A stretch of DNA of 64,000 bases, taken from the NCBI RefSeq assembly GCF_003171515.1, contig NC_089397.1, forward strand, positions 682,001 through 746,000, written 5' to 3'. The notes beneath the pieces are model-generated. The model made no database searches. It was not told the DNA's origin and saw nothing but the letters and a program-made list of their open reading frames with translations. This stretch comes from Pyrenophora tritici-repentis (lineage: Eukaryota; Ascomycota; Dothideomycetes; Pleosporales; Pleosporaceae). The position numbers and the translations under genes were made by a program. Numbering within the stretch: position 1 is the stretch's first letter; each line of letters begins with the position of its first letter. This document shows, piece after piece, positions 44,851 to 55,587 of this stretch.

Positions 44851-45784
44851 TATTCCAAAACTTCCGAATAATGGAACCAGATCGCTCAGATCAGATAACG
44901 TCGATTATCGCGAGCGCGCGGCGTTGGGGAAGAAATAGTGTCTTGCTAGGTAGGCGCGCAAAGGATCCGGCGTAGGCTTAGTGCCTGGTCAGTAAGCAGC
45001 GCACTCCACTTGGACGTAAAAGGTCAAAGGTGCATGTGGATAGAACAAAGTCGTCAGGCGATTCGATTTGTATTTTTGTTTATTTACCAAGGAATAGGAG
45101 AGGTTCCTGAACTCAATCGTCATGTGGTGTGGCCTAGAAGCTTGTAGTATAGCAATAGATCCGGTTACGACGGCTTGAGCAAATCCGGGCGGGCCGGTTA
45201 GTGCCACCAGCTCCGGAAAACGCGCCCAAGAGTGGCTCAATCTCATCCCCAAAACATTGCATCATACCTCAGTCCTGCCCTGGGCCTGCGGGGCAGAGAA
45301 AGCCCCAGATTTCGTGCTGACAGCCGATGCAATAAGACGCTTGTTTTCACTATCGGTCCAACTACACGACATGCGCCACAACGCATCGCCCTCAACAGCA
45401 TACATATTACAAGCGGCAACCAGTCGCGGGTCGTGTGAAATTGCGGCAATCTCATCGCGGCATACACTATGTTCCATGGTATAATGGATAACAAAGCGTC
45501 CAGATATTACTATCCTTCGCTTCTTGCTAGCCAGCAAGTTTCGGTCAAATCAACCAAATCCCCCAGTCCACTCGCTTCTGGGCATGCGTAAAGTATAGGG
45601 CTGAAACGCTTCCCCACTAGCCGAGCCTGACGGGCCTGCAGGAGCTTCTGACGTAGCAGCTATTGAAACTTGTGGATCCCCTGCCTGTCGCAAGTGTACC
45701 TGAAAGAAGTAGACTTGTACGGTAGGTATTCAAAATCTCGCGCTCCCCATCCGCCTTTCCCGTCGCACTACATCTCACTACACC
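44851..45784. promoter_or_regulatory. divergent promoter between the DUF2985 gene and ppx1
   Basis: 934 bp. Two minus-strand frames at about 45243-45531 and 45554-45720 have gene-like composition (the second ends PYTLRMPRSEWTGGFG before a TGA), but neither has an ATG or a splice partner that I can identify. Treated as non-coding, with doubt. Confidence 0.4.
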
Positions 45785-47197
45785 ATGAAACCGATACGAG
45801 CCCTCGTACCTGCTATTCTGGCCGCTGGCCGCGTCATCGCACTGCCACAGCACGGTCACACACAGCAAGTTCTCGCGACAAAGAACCCGGCTAGAACACA
45901 CGGCGTAGGCCACTTCAGCGAATGGAGCCGCGCCACAAAGAAGCAGTTTTTGATCGATTGGCAGGCCGGCAAAGAGGCTGAGTGGACAATTGTTCAGGGC
46001 AACGAGGGCGGCGACCTGGATTCCATGACTGCAGCGCTTACATGGGCCTACCACCTGGGGCACTCGACCGAGAACACATCACATCCAATCAAGGCAATTG
46101 CTTTGCTACAGACTCCGTCCCATGCGCTGGATCTGCGACCGGAGAATACGCTGGCGTTGGACAATTCGCTCATGACACCAGGCCATGAAGATCTTCTAAC
46201 ACTAGATGAGCTGCCGGAAGACCCGGAAACGCTGGGTAAAAAGCTCAAGGGCATTGTGCTGGTTGACCATGGGAGCCCGTTACGGAAATGGAATGGATCC
46301 AACATCTTGAGCATCTTCGACCATCACAAGGATCGTGGAACTGCCCCAGATGCAGAACCGCGTGTTTTCGAGACGGTAGCGAGCTGCACTACGCTCGTCG
46401 CGCGGCAGATGCTCGATGAGCTTGAGAAGTTGCCCCAAGAATACCATCTGGCGCACGAAATGCTTGAGCTCGTCCTCAGCGCAATTGCTATTGACTCTGG
46501 TGGCTTGACCAGCGACAAGACGACCAAAACTGACATTGAGACGTCGAGGCGCATCTTAGCACGAAGCAATTGGAGGAACGAGGATCTAAGAGACGTCATG
46601 GAGGAGCTCGACGACGAGCTCAGCGAAGCCCAAAGGGACATTGACCACCTTGGCCTACGCGACCTGCTACGTCGCGACTGGAAAGGCGACATCATCGACA
46701 CAATTTCCCCCGACATGCCCACGGTCAGCGTAGGTTTCGCCTCAGTCCCATACTCAATGGACGAGCAGATTCTCAAGACGGAGTTTGCAGAGCTTTTTGG
46801 TACGTCGTCTCATCCACCCTCTCTCCCTCATCCCAGCCCAAGCTAACACACCACAGACTGGTTCGCCATCCACGCCGCCTGGACCGCCGAAACGGGCGTC
46901 GACGTTTCCGTTTCCCTCAACAAATACAAAAAGTACTACCGAGACGGGCAAAAGGAAAAAATCAGGGAAGTCGTTCTCGTCGTCAGAGATGACGTACGCA
47001 TCGATCAGGCTCAAGCCGACTCGCTCTTCGACGTCGTAAAGAACGCAATCGAGAACAACGACGAAGGCATTGAGTTTGTTCCTTGGCATAGAGCCGATGA
47101 ATTGGCTCCGAGACAGATGGTCTGGACACACAAGTCGGATGCGAATCGCAAGGTCATTAGGCCTGTTGTTGAAGACGCGGTTATGTCGTGGCGATGA
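45785..47197 (+). CDS. ppx1: DHH/DHHA2-family exopolyphosphatase (Ppx1-like)
   Basis: The enzyme removes terminal phosphates from inorganic polyphosphate with divalent metal at a DHH site. Exon 1 is 45785-46799, then a 57-nt intron 46800-46856 (GTACGT donor, GCTAAC branch) and exon 2 46857-47197, giving 451 aa. The metal-binding motifs are visible: IVQGNEGGDLDSMTAAL (DxD type), VDHGSP and the signature FDHHKDR. SCTTLVARQML and AIAIDSGGLTSDKTTKTD belong to the same domain. The DHHA2 half follows. The first 20 residues (MKPIRALVPAILAAGRVIA, then LPQ) resemble a signal peptide, which is not usual for the cytosolic yeast Ppx1; the enzyme may be vacuolar or secreted. Confidence 0.9.
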
Positions 47198-47664
47198 GCA
47201 TGACGGGATGAAAAAGTAATATTCAAGATACATGTATGATGAGTGCTGGAGGGCTGGACACCCTAGAATTTTATTTTTACGTGGATGTACATGTAGGCAT
47301 GATGGATACGATATGATGGAAATATTCTTCTCTTTGCGCATTTCATTTGGTATATCTCTGAGTCCTTAGAACAAACTGGCGTCATGAGGAAGGTCATACT
47401 AGATTTTCCATCTCACACATGTATCAAGTATGGATGGTTTTAGCTATTGCACATGTTGATTTACACTAGTCGTTTTAGCGAGAGACTGATTTTATATTTC
47501 ACTTGGACCGCCCCATCTTAGCGCACCTGTCATATTTTTGGGGAAAAAGAAGTGCTGGGAGAACGAACGTATGAACAGACAGTTTTGTCATTTTGTTTAA
47601 AGGGGGAAGGGTAGATGTTTAGACGGTGGGAAAGGAACATGGACAGACGGCTTTACGGTTTTTT

Positions 47665-47697
47665 AGAAGAAGAAGAAGAAGAAGAAGAAGAAGAAGC
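47665..47697. repeat. (GAA)n trinucleotide microsatellite
   Basis: About 11 AGA/GAA units following a T-run (TTTTTTAGAA). The same TTTTTTTAGAAGAA phrase recurs at about 59170, so the run probably grew within the repeat unit. Confidence 0.95.
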
Positions 47698-47860
47698 AGA
47701 GGAGGGACATGGGACCATGTTATAGGAGTTTTAGGTATTTTAACCAACTGCCCAGCTGTTTTATAGAGGAATTCAGAAGAAGCAGGAGAGGAACATGAGT
47801 TCATATTTTATGGATTTTGGGGATTTTAAACCGACTACAGGATTTTATAAAGGTATAAAA
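47688..47860. repeat. two tandem copies of a degenerate unit of about 86 bp
   Basis: Copies begin AGAAGAAGCAG at about 47688 and 47775. Both continue with G(A/G)GAGG(G/A)ACATG, then ...TTTTA(G/T)G(A/G).TTTT...(A)ACC.ACT, and TTTTATA(G/A)AGG. A third, shorter GAAGGAAGG start is at about 47860. Many substitutions separate the copies. Confidence 0.65.
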
Positions 47861-47904
47861 GAAGGAAGGAAGGAAGTAATAGGTTAGTAAATAGAAGGTG
47901 AGGG

Positions 47905-48101
47905 TGTTGGAAGGCCTTGTACGATCGTACGGTGAATAACAGTAGCTAAGGTAATCTTGTGTATTGGTATTCTGGTGTATGATGATTCTACGAATGTGGG
48001 GGCTACGAAGGTATACATAACGTTGGGTCCGAGTTGGGCCGAAGTAGGATCGAGGCGGTACATTGGGCCTTATTAGGCGACACACCGTGTGTATGCCGAC
48101 A
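47905..48101 (-). repeat. 3' LTR of Copia element 1
   Basis: 197 bp, starts TGTTGGAAGG and ends TGCCGACA on the plus strand; identical to 53725-53921. Left-hand target duplication GAGGG. Confidence 0.96.
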
Positions 48102-48195
48102 CTGGCAATCTTTTCTTATTGTAACGACTGATGTAAGGAAAAACGGGTCTTCTAAAAAGAACACACTGAGAGGGATTCCAAATAGGCATATGTGC

Positions 48196-51100
48196 CTACT
48201 CCGTAGGTCGCTGCACAGATCCCTCTACTCGGATTGACAGCTTGTTGCTTTCGATGAAACGTTCTAACGCGCGATTTGGTGTTGCTTTCGTGAATGCGTC
48301 CGCGGGGTTGTCCTCTCCGTTGATCCAGCGGATCTCAGTGATCTCGCGACGCTCGTATGACTGCCGAAGCGCCATGATGTCGATCATCAGTCGCTTCTCA
48401 GCAGTTGTTCCGAGTTTGACGAGGCATTCATACAAGGAGTATGAATCCGTACACACAATAAGTGGGATCGGTGGTAGACCTAGGCGTCCTGTAATCATCT
48501 TGAGGGTTGTCAGGATAGCGATAGCGATGTCGACACCGCTAACCATGCCGTACGTTTCTGAGGCGAGAACGCTCCGGGTAACGCGTTTGCATTTGGTCGA
48601 ACTCCAATGGATTACGTTACCACGAATATCAAACGTGCTGTCTTGTCGACTCGACTCATTCGCAAGGATAAGTAGGTACCCTAGCTGTGAGCTAAGGTCT
48701 TGGTTGTTCGCGAAGGATCCGTCTGTGAACACTACCAGCTTTGCTGTAGCGAGGTCGAGAGGGACGTATCGCAGGCCTCGTTGTATGCTCTCAGATTGCC
48801 ACTGCAGCCGGCGGTTAAGCTTCACGTATTCCGTGTCCTTAGGTTGTTGTATTTGCGCAGCCGCGGAAAGATCGAACGATGCTTCAGGTTGGCATATCGA
48901 CGCAATGTACGCGCCACGCGCGCGCTGCTCCATGTACTTCTGTGCTCGGTTTGCTGCCTTCGGATCAATAATTTCGATCTTGGCACCTTGTCCCTTCTGC
49001 GTAAGTAGAATCGTGTCTCCGCGCAACGTTAGAGTACATCCGTTGAACTCGAGTGATACTTCTTTGGACAGTCTCTCCTTGGGCTTGGCTCGAAAATTGG
49101 CTTTCTGGAGCGCAGCGTCTTCTGCACCAGAGAATGCAGGCGTCCCAATCGCGAGAGTATCGTCTGTCTGCAGGCCCACTATTCCAAACGCTTCCCGTCT
49201 CCCGTTCGTGATCAGGAGGCACGGGTCATACGTTGATGTAGCCATGTCGAGCTCCTTGCAGTGGTGTCCTTGGTACGTAGCAAACCAGTGCGTAGCAAAC
49301 CAGTGGACTCCTGCTTCCGCGATTCCATAGAGTGGCTTGATTACGCGAATAATTGTTCCCTTGGGATACTTTGTTATAAGCTCCTTTGGGAGGTGCGCTA
49401 AAACCGTGCGGAATAGCTCTGTTTGTGCCTGTGGGTACGCTTGCGTGATATCTCGTAGTTCCACAACCATGCCCTCATCGAGTAATGCAGGCGCTAGGGC
49501 TAGAATCAGGCGCTGGCTGGCTCGTTGGATGGTTGGCGACTGCGTCAGGATCTCGTGTTTGCCCTCGTCATTGTAACCTTGAACAACGAGGCGTGATTTC
49601 TCGTACGGGACCATGGTCTTGCCTTTGACTTCGCGGACCATGCGCGATTTGAAGATACGATACCCGCCGTGTAGAGTTGGATCAAACAGCTCAAAACTGA
49701 ATACTCCACGGCCGACGAGGTCGTCGATCTCCTTCTGATCGGATGCTTCGAATGGAGCGCCCGGGACGTTAATCACGCCGTCATTGCGTAGCTTGACGGC
49801 CAGGGCGTAATCGTCCTCCTCCTTCTTCGACAGGTACTGCACCTTGGGCTTGTTCTTTGATCCAGGTGGGCGGCCCCGCTTGCGCGGCTGAGCCGCTTGG
49901 TTGGCTTCCGCCGGTGGTACCGGTAGTGGCGGTTCATCAGCAATCGCTTCGTCTGTGGTCGGAGATCCACCTGTGCCTTGATCTGCGCCGTCTATCGCTG
50001 TAGTCAGATCGCGATAGTACGGTTTTACGACAGTGGATCGGAACGTCGTTGGGCCGTTGATCATGTCTACAGTAACATCGTGGTCCTTCATATCGATGAC
50101 TCTATACGGCCCTTGCCATCCATTCTTCTCGCGCCATACCATCACCTCACTCTGAAGAGGCAGTGACAGTACCCCGTCTGTAGTAGGCCCATTCCTGGTA
50201 CCAAGTGCGTTGCTCACCGCATGTTCCGCTGAGGCCTTCCGCAGCGCCCTCATCGCTTTCTGGATTGCCTCCGCGCGATGGGTTATCGAGGGAGATGGTG
50301 GTGAATCCATGGATATCCGGGGGTATGCACCGAAGACGAGCAGCGTGGGTACGAGCCCGTCTGGGCCTGCGGTGTCGTTGACGGCCTTGACTGCCATCTG
50401 CAACACTGCGGCGTCGCTGGTGCCAGTGTCAAGCTCTGTCCTCAGGATCTCGTACGCGCGTCTGAGCGGTGCGTGGTATCTTTCTACCTTGCCGATAGAC
50501 CAATGGGCCTCGGTTGGCACTTGTTTACATGTGATTCCCATGATCTTCGCCTCTGATCTGAATTCGACTGACGCGAAGTTGGTGCCGGCGTCGTGGGTGA
50601 CGATATCTGGCGGCCCTTGGTATGTATCAATCCAGAGCAGGCGGAGTGCTTCCCAGGTGTCTTTCGCGCTCATAGACGGTAGAAATCGCGCGCCGTTGAA
50701 TGTTGTAGCCGAATCGATCACGTGAAGCACTGGTTTCCCACTCAGATACATCACATCTACGAGGATCTCGAAGTTGAATTCCCGATCATCTTTCAGCCTA
50801 AACTTGAATCGGCGCGGCGCTGGATCATGCGCTTGGCAGTGATGGCAGAACGTTTGGATCTCTCGGAGCAGCCGTTCATCCACGTCCTCGTGTCCTGCGC
50901 GTTTGAGCAATCGTATCAGCCGTTCGACGGCTGGATGCCCGAACCTCCGGTGTAAGCGTCGGAGCTCAGTCTCCGTAAGGAATACGCGCGCGCGCTCTGC
51001 CTTGCTTAGGTGGAACCACGGGTGTCCCCATTTGCGAATCACTGGAAAGGTAGCTTTTCCTTGTACCAGCTGGTCCGTAGTATTGTTGAAGTACACGTGG

Positions 51101-53361
51101 AGCCGGTCCATGTCTTTCAGACAGAGGAGAAACGGGGTGGGTGCGTTCAAGACCTCAAATTTGATCTTTCCAATCTGTGTCGATACATGTGCGGTTCCAA
51201 TCGAAGTAGTGACGCTTCCTTTGCCAAATTGCACAGATGCGTTTCCAGCAGTAGACGTATCTAGAGTTACGGTGGGGTCCTCAGTTTGGAGCGCCCAGAA
51301 CTGCTCCTTTCCGGCTGTCGATACATTTGAGGCACCAGTGTCAGGAAGAATGCCTTGGTACGTGATTCGCGAGTATCGATCCTCGATAAGGAACTGCGTT
51401 GCGGGCGTAATAGGCTCCTTGCACCTGTAGACGTCTTCTCCAGTCACGTGGTGCAAAAAGGCCTGATCTGTGAGGTACTTAACTGCCAATCTTTGGTCCT
51501 CATCATCTTCGTCTTGCTCCTCTAGGAAGAACTGGTCGACTTCTTCCCCCTCGTACGCGACGAGAAATGTGCTAAACTCCATTTGCTCTCCCGTAATCGC
51601 GCAGTGTGTGATGTACTGCGCTTTTGAGCGTTTTCTTTCTTCAAGCGTGTGGTTTGTGGACCAACAGCCTGTCTTGCCGCAGACGTAACATTTCTTGTCG
51701 ATTTGTGTGTTGACTCCAGAGCGGTGCTGAAGCCCACCGCGTCCGCGGGTGAATCCGCTGCGTCCACCGCGAGGGTTGTAATTCCCTCGCAATCTTCCAG
51801 AGCTGTTGTTGTTGTACCGACGATCCAAGTAGTACTGGCTATCCGTATCCGCCTCAGTGAAGTTGACGGAGACGGTCATGGCGAGTGAGTTTTCGATTGA
51901 CGATCGCAGATCTCCAAACAGAACCTCGCATTCTAGAGACGGCTTGTAGAGTGCCATCTCGAGCTCCTTCACGCCTCGGCATGCTGTGATTACAGTCGTT
52001 CGGAGCGCGTATTCTCCCATGTACTGCTGTCCAAGTGCTCTTTGACACAATTGGAGCTTGTCCAGCATGATGTCAAGGACCTCGTGGAGGTTCTTTTCGG
52101 GGTTCTCCCTGCGGACTTTGACAAACGATGTCGTCGTCCAGTCCGCGTAGTAATGGCCGTGGTTGACGTCTGTGTCGAAGTGGTTCTTGAGCTTTGTGTA
52201 GGCAGTCAAGAACGTATCCATCCGCTGATCGACGAAGTGGAGGTAATACTCCTCTGCGCGGCCGTCGAGAATCCGTGGAAAGACTGCATGGAACTGCCCT
52301 GGCTCGATGTCTGCGTGATAACAGATGCTGTAGAAGATCTTCAATTTATCGTCTAGGAGGTCGTACGGCTTTCCCGTATACTTTTTGTCTCGGTCCCACA
52401 TTTTCACGAAGACATTGATCGTCTTAGGATCCAGTTTCTCATTGCCAAACTCGATTGGTGGAACTGCCTTGTACGGGTCTGTTTCACCAGAGGGCACAAT
52501 TGGGGGAACGCTCAGTCCCTTCGGACGTTGCGGGTATGCTGGTGTATACTCGCGGAATCGGTCGAAGTTGTTGTAGGTGAGGGGAGGTTGCTGACTTTGG
52601 ACGCGCTGATAGGCTGGCTGCGGTGCGGATTCAGTTGTCTCTACAGGCTGGCTTCGGATTGGTTGGTTTTGGGCTTTCTCAATCGTTTTTGCTAGCTGGT
52701 CCTGAATCTGTTGTTCTTCCTCAACGGTCTCCTGTCGTCCTTGCACACGGGCGTGGGTCTGGTCTTGATCGCGGGTTTGCCGACTGTCTACGTCTCGGCC
52801 TCTTGTCCTTACAGGCGTTTGGGTTCGGCTCTGGGCCTGGCTTGATAATCTCCTGTCTGTGGACTGTACTGATCCTTCACTGCGTTGTTGCCGTAGTGCC
52901 CGCTCTTGCAACATGTGCGCAGCTGATCGTGTGTCAAACACAGCCGACTGGAATACGTCCTGAGGCCATTCTAGGTACTCCTCCATGCGTAATAACCTAG
53001 CTAGAGACTCACTAGGTGCCATATTAATACGGCCAGTATACACTCCCTTAAAGCGGAGGATCCGCTTTAGTTCCTTTGTGTATATTGGCTGGGCACGTAG
53101 GAACATTGCCTCTGTCCATCCTTCAAAGTCCTGACGGAACTCCCAAAAGAGTTCTTCATCTGCTGTTGGTCGATCTGTATAGTCCGCAATCGCACGCGCA
53201 ATGTACGTTGTTGCTGTAGTAATCCCTACCTCATCGTCTGGAGCTTCAACGTTGTCCTCCCAAATCTCTGGATCGATGTGATGCCATTCTCTTGGTTTTA
53301 TGTTTGTGGTCCCTAGTAGCGCCTCTAGTGTGGGTACCACTCTTCTACTACTGCTCGCCAT
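48196..53361 (-). CDS. Copia-type Gag-Pol polyprotein (element 1), intact
   Basis: The first ATG in the frame is at 53361, giving 1721 aa without a stop or frameshift. Approximate residue positions: Gag to about 550; zinc knuckle CYVCGKTGCWSTNH near 556; aspartic protease site LPDTGASN near 674; integrase zinc-binding region (FGHPAVERL...CHHC) near 809-850, then the catalytic core with VDVMYL, HDAGTNF and the Glu in IGKVERYHAPL; RT from about 1235, with the catalytic box LQTDD near 1399 instead of the usual YVDD but with both aspartates kept; RNase H with VVFTDGSFAN near 1542 and ASETYG. A basic KRGRPPGSKNK (AT-hook-like) stretch lies between integrase and RT. All required catalytic residues appear present, so the element may be autonomous. 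Confidence 0.95.
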   Translation of the reverse strand: MASSSRRVVPTLEALLGTTNIKPREWHHIDPEIWEDNVEAPDDEVGITTATTYIARAIADYTDRPTADEELFWEFRQDFEGWTEAMFLRAQPIYTKELKRILRFKGVYTGRINMAPSESLARLLRMEEYLEWPQDVFQSAVFDTRSAAHMLQERALRQQRSEGSVQSTDRRLSSQAQSRTQTPVRTRGRDVDSRQTRDQDQTHARVQGRQETVEEEQQIQDQLAKTIEKAQNQPIRSQPVETTESAPQPAYQRVQSQQPPLTYNNFDRFREYTPAYPQRPKGLSVPPIVPSGETDPYKAVPPIEFGNEKLDPKTINVFVKMWDRDKKYTGKPYDLLDDKLKIFYSICYHADIEPGQFHAVFPRILDGRAEEYYLHFVDQRMDTFLTAYTKLKNHFDTDVNHGHYYADWTTTSFVKVRRENPEKNLHEVLDIMLDKLQLCQRALGQQYMGEYALRTTVITACRGVKELEMALYKPSLECEVLFGDLRSSIENSLAMTVSVNFTEADTDSQYYLDRRYNNNSSGRLRGNYNPRGGRSGFTRGRGGLQHRSGVNTQIDKKCYVCGKTGCWSTNHTLEERKRSKAQYITHCAITGEQMEFSTFLVAYEGEEVDQFFLEEQDEDDEDQRLAVKYLTDQAFLHHVTGEDVYRCKEPITPATQFLIEDRYSRITYQGILPDTGASNVSTAGKEQFWALQTEDPTVTLDTSTAGNASVQFGKGSVTTSIGTAHVSTQIGKIKFEVLNAPTPFLLCLKDMDRLHVYFNNTTDQLVQGKATFPVIRKWGHPWFHLSKAERARVFLTETELRRLHRRFGHPAVERLIRLLKRAGHEDVDERLLREIQTFCHHCQAHDPAPRRFKFRLKDDREFNFEILVDVMYLSGKPVLHVIDSATTFNGARFLPSMSAKDTWEALRLLWIDTYQGPPDIVTHDAGTNFASVEFRSEAKIMGITCKQVPTEAHWSIGKVERYHAPLRRAYEILRTELDTGTSDAAVLQMAVKAVNDTAGPDGLVPTLLVFGAYPRISMDSPPSPSITHRAEAIQKAMRALRKASAEHAVSNALGTRNGPTTDGVLSLPLQSEVMVWREKNGWQGPYRVIDMKDHDVTVDMINGPTTFRSTVVKPYYRDLTTAIDGADQGTGGSPTTDEAIADEPPLPVPPAEANQAAQPRKRGRPPGSKNKPKVQYLSKKEEDDYALAVKLRNDGVINVPGAPFEASDQKEIDDLVGRGVFSFELFDPTLHGGYRIFKSRMVREVKGKTMVPYEKSRLVVQGYNDEGKHEILTQSPTIQRASQRLILALAPALLDEGMVVELRDITQAYPQAQTELFRTVLAHLPKELITKYPKGTIIRVIKPLYGIAEAGVHWFATHWFATYQGHHCKELDMATSTYDPCLLITNGRREAFGIVGLQTDDTLAIGTPAFSGAEDAALQKANFRAKPKERLSKEVSLEFNGCTLTLRGDTILLTQKGQGAKIEIIDPKAANRAQKYMEQRARGAYIASICQPEASFDLSAAAQIQQPKDTEYVKLNRRLQWQSESIQRGLRYVPLDLATAKLVVFTDGSFANNQDLSSQLGYLLILANESSRQDSTFDIRGNVIHWSSTKCKRVTRSVLASETYGMVSGVDIAIAILTTLKMITGRLGLPPIPLIVCTDSYSLYECLVKLGTTAEKRLMIDIMALRQSYERREITEIRWINGEDNPADAFTKATPNRALERFIESNKLSIRVEGSVQRPTE

Positions 53362-53724
53362 TCCTACTGCCGGTGTCCTGGCTACCGGTGCTCTTTCCGA
53401 TGATGTTCTCTCTCCTGCTATTGTGTTCTTGTTGACGCTTGTTGCGCTAGCTGCGTTCGCTAGAGATGCGTCGGTGGTCGTGGGTTGTACACGGGTCAAA
53501 TCTCAACCGGTCGGTTGGCGCGTGTATAGACGGCGTCTTGGAACGCTTCTGATACGGCTGTAACGGTCGGTCGCTAGCCACGAACGACGCCTGATATAGC
53601 TAACAGTGAGCTTAGCATAGATAACTCCGCCTTGCTGATATAGGCAATCTAGGGAACGCGCGGGGTAAAGAATCTATCTCTTCTTAACCTAACTGTCTGT
53701 GACTGCCGTGCAATCACTGATCAG

Positions 53725-53921
53725 TGTTGGAAGGCCTTGTACGATCGTACGGTGAATAACAGTAGCTAAGGTAATCTTGTGTATTGGTATTCTGGTGTAT
53801 GATGATTCTACGAATGTGGGGGCTACGAAGGTATACATAACGTTGGGTCCGAGTTGGGCCGAAGTAGGATCGAGGCGGTACATTGGGCCTTATTAGGCGA
53901 CACACCGTGTGTATGCCGACA
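53725..53921 (-). repeat. 5' LTR of Copia element 1
   Basis: 197 bp identical to 47905-48101; carries the presumed promoter for the element. Right-hand target duplication GAGGG at 53922-53926. The sequence just inside (minus strand CTGATCAGTGATTGC) would be the primer-binding region; I cannot assign the tRNA. Confidence 0.95.
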
Positions 53922-55403
53922 GAGGGTGTTATTTAGCTATGTGAAGCTTGAAATCGACAACCGACATGTGCCTTTGCTAGAGCTGTTTCAAGGTACACGA
54001 TTTCGAAATAGAGAAGATATCAGTAGCAATTTGGTAAACAGAGGGAATTATATAAGTGTGTAGAACTGGAGGTGGACAGCGCATAATGAACTTTTCGGCC
54101 GACATTTTTGGAAAGATGAGATTTTGGGAGGAAGACGTGAGGAAAGAAAGAATAAGATGGTGGACGGAGGGGTTTATATAGATGATTCCCCAGACTCGGG
54201 ATAACACATCAATCCCAAGCCCAGCTTTTTTTAAGAATAGTTTAGGAGAAACGCGTGCTCTTCTCACACATAAATTCCCTCCTCTTATTGTTTTTGATAT
54301 ACTGCCCACACACGGAAACATGTACTTCTGTAGAGGCGATCTCAGCTCCGTCTCAGGCATAGAGAGGGTTGTGGTGATTTTTATGTGATTTTGGTCCATC
54401 TTCCACAGCGCAAGTCATTCATGGCGGTTCTTGCAGAATTTTTAGGTTGGAAAAAGTCCTCCACAGACACATTATCACTTTTTGGTTCTTTTTTGTAAGA
54501 AAACAGGGGGGAGGGGGGAGAACACAACAAGGGCTTTTGGGAATTTCATACATAGGCCGCTACCATGACGCACTCATTGTATGTCTTTTAAAGTAAAGAG
54601 GAAGAGTGGGATATAGGAGTGTAGAAGTATAGAGAGAAGGAGGGGGGATTATATACCCGTCCATGGGCCGGAAAAGGAACATGTAGAACTGGGAGTATAT
54701 TTAGTGTCATGATATAAAGCCGAGATATACCAGTAGCGGTAAATTTTTTAAGAGCGAAGAAAGACGCCATTGCTGGTATTTTCGTCTGATTTTTAGAGAA
54801 AACGTGAAGATGCTGTGATATAGAAATCTAGAAAATAGAGGGAAGGAGAGGTTTATATAGCCGTCTTCCTTAGCGGCAGGACAACATAGGTGGGTTTGTT
54901 TGGTATTTTAAAATGTGAATGTAAAGGGAGAACATATCAAATTTCTTCACAGCTTTTTTCGGGGGAAGAAAGCATGGCGACCACATATCCAGTTCTAGAA
55001 TAATTAGAAAGAATTTCTGAGATAACAACTAGGAGGCGGAGAAAAAAAGAGGAGAGGAGATTGTATACCAGGCAGCAGGCAGGCGAAGACACAACATCGA
55101 AAGCTTAGTGTATGTGTTCTATAGAACAGAGCTAAGAGTACATAATCGTGCTCTGTGTGGGTTTTAGAGCGGTAAATGACACCATATATTGTTAAGCAGC
55201 CTTTTTTAGTGTCCAGAAAAGGGATATCTCATAATAGAGAAAGAGAAAGAGAGAAGTACAATGCTAGCTGAGTAAAGTGAAGGTGAGAAATCATAGAGGC
55301 GTTGACCCAAGGTTTTAGAACAGAGAAAGAGACCATGCTATGTTATTGTCACGAGAGGCAACGAGCAGTAATCTCAGAACTTATGAAGAAGTTTGATTTG
55401 TGT
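53922..55403. repeat. degenerate tandem array with about 205-215-bp period (left segment)
   Basis: No gene. A recurring block, purine-rich GAGGAGGGG followed by TTTATATA or ATTATATAC, is seen at about 54040-54054, 54167-54180, 54641-54655, 54846-54860 and 55051-55070. The last three are spaced 203 and 209 bp. Each block is followed by a C/G-rich bit such as CCGTC and preceded by (G)ATATAGxAxTxTAGAA. Further T6-7 A(A/G)GA runs fall at a fixed distance. The copies differ by many substitutions. Confidence 0.65.
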
Positions 55404-55411
55404 GCTACGTA

Positions 55412-55587
55412 CAGAGTTGCTATCAGTCAGTTCAGTCAGTCCGGAGCTCTCTGGACTGACTGAACTGACGTCCTGAGGTCACTGAACTGGACTGGACTGA
55501 CTGCCAAGACTTTTCAATTAAACTAAAACTGACTGACTGAACTGACGTCGCCGCGGCCTGCGGACTGACTGGACTGACTGAACTGAG
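55412..55587. repeat. hAT left terminal and subterminal repeats
   Basis: The 19-bp terminal repeat followed by about 155 bp with more than ten CAGTCAG or ACTGACTG words in both orientations, including palindromic blocks around GGAGCTC (about 55442) and GCCGCGGC (about 55551). Such arrays are transposase binding sites in hAT elements. Confidence 0.85.

Larger units (their letters stand above)
47198..47904. other. intergenic region leading into the degenerate repeat array
   Basis: The first 300 bp are the ppx1 downstream region. From about 47540 the sequence becomes G/A-rich with recurrent GAAGAAG, GGAACATG and TTTTATA words and belongs to the repeat array described separately. Confidence 0.55.
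47905..53921 (-). mobile_element. complete Ty1/Copia LTR retrotransposon (element 1)
   Basis: A 6017-bp element transcribed on the minus strand. Two 197-bp LTRs (47905-48101 and 53725-53921) are identical at every base I compared, begin TG and end CA, and are flanked by the same five bases GAGGG (47900-47904 and 53922-53926), a proper integration duplication. Between them lies one polyprotein frame with the order Gag-protease-integrase-RT-RNase H, which is the Copia order. The leader between 5' LTR and ATG is 363 bp. A purine-rich stretch (AATAAGAAAAGA on the minus strand) precedes the 3' LTR. Identical LTRs and an unbroken frame mean a very recent insertion, with no sign of repeat-induced mutation. 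Confidence 0.96.

Noticed and set aside
45243..45720. Two gene-like minus-strand frames between the DUF2985 gene and ppx1
   Set aside because: No ATG and no splice partner could be found, and they sit in the divergent promoter; weak evidence only.
48242..49330. 362-codon plus-strand frame inside Copia element 1
   Set aside because: Antisense shadow of RT/RNase H; no domain resemblance.
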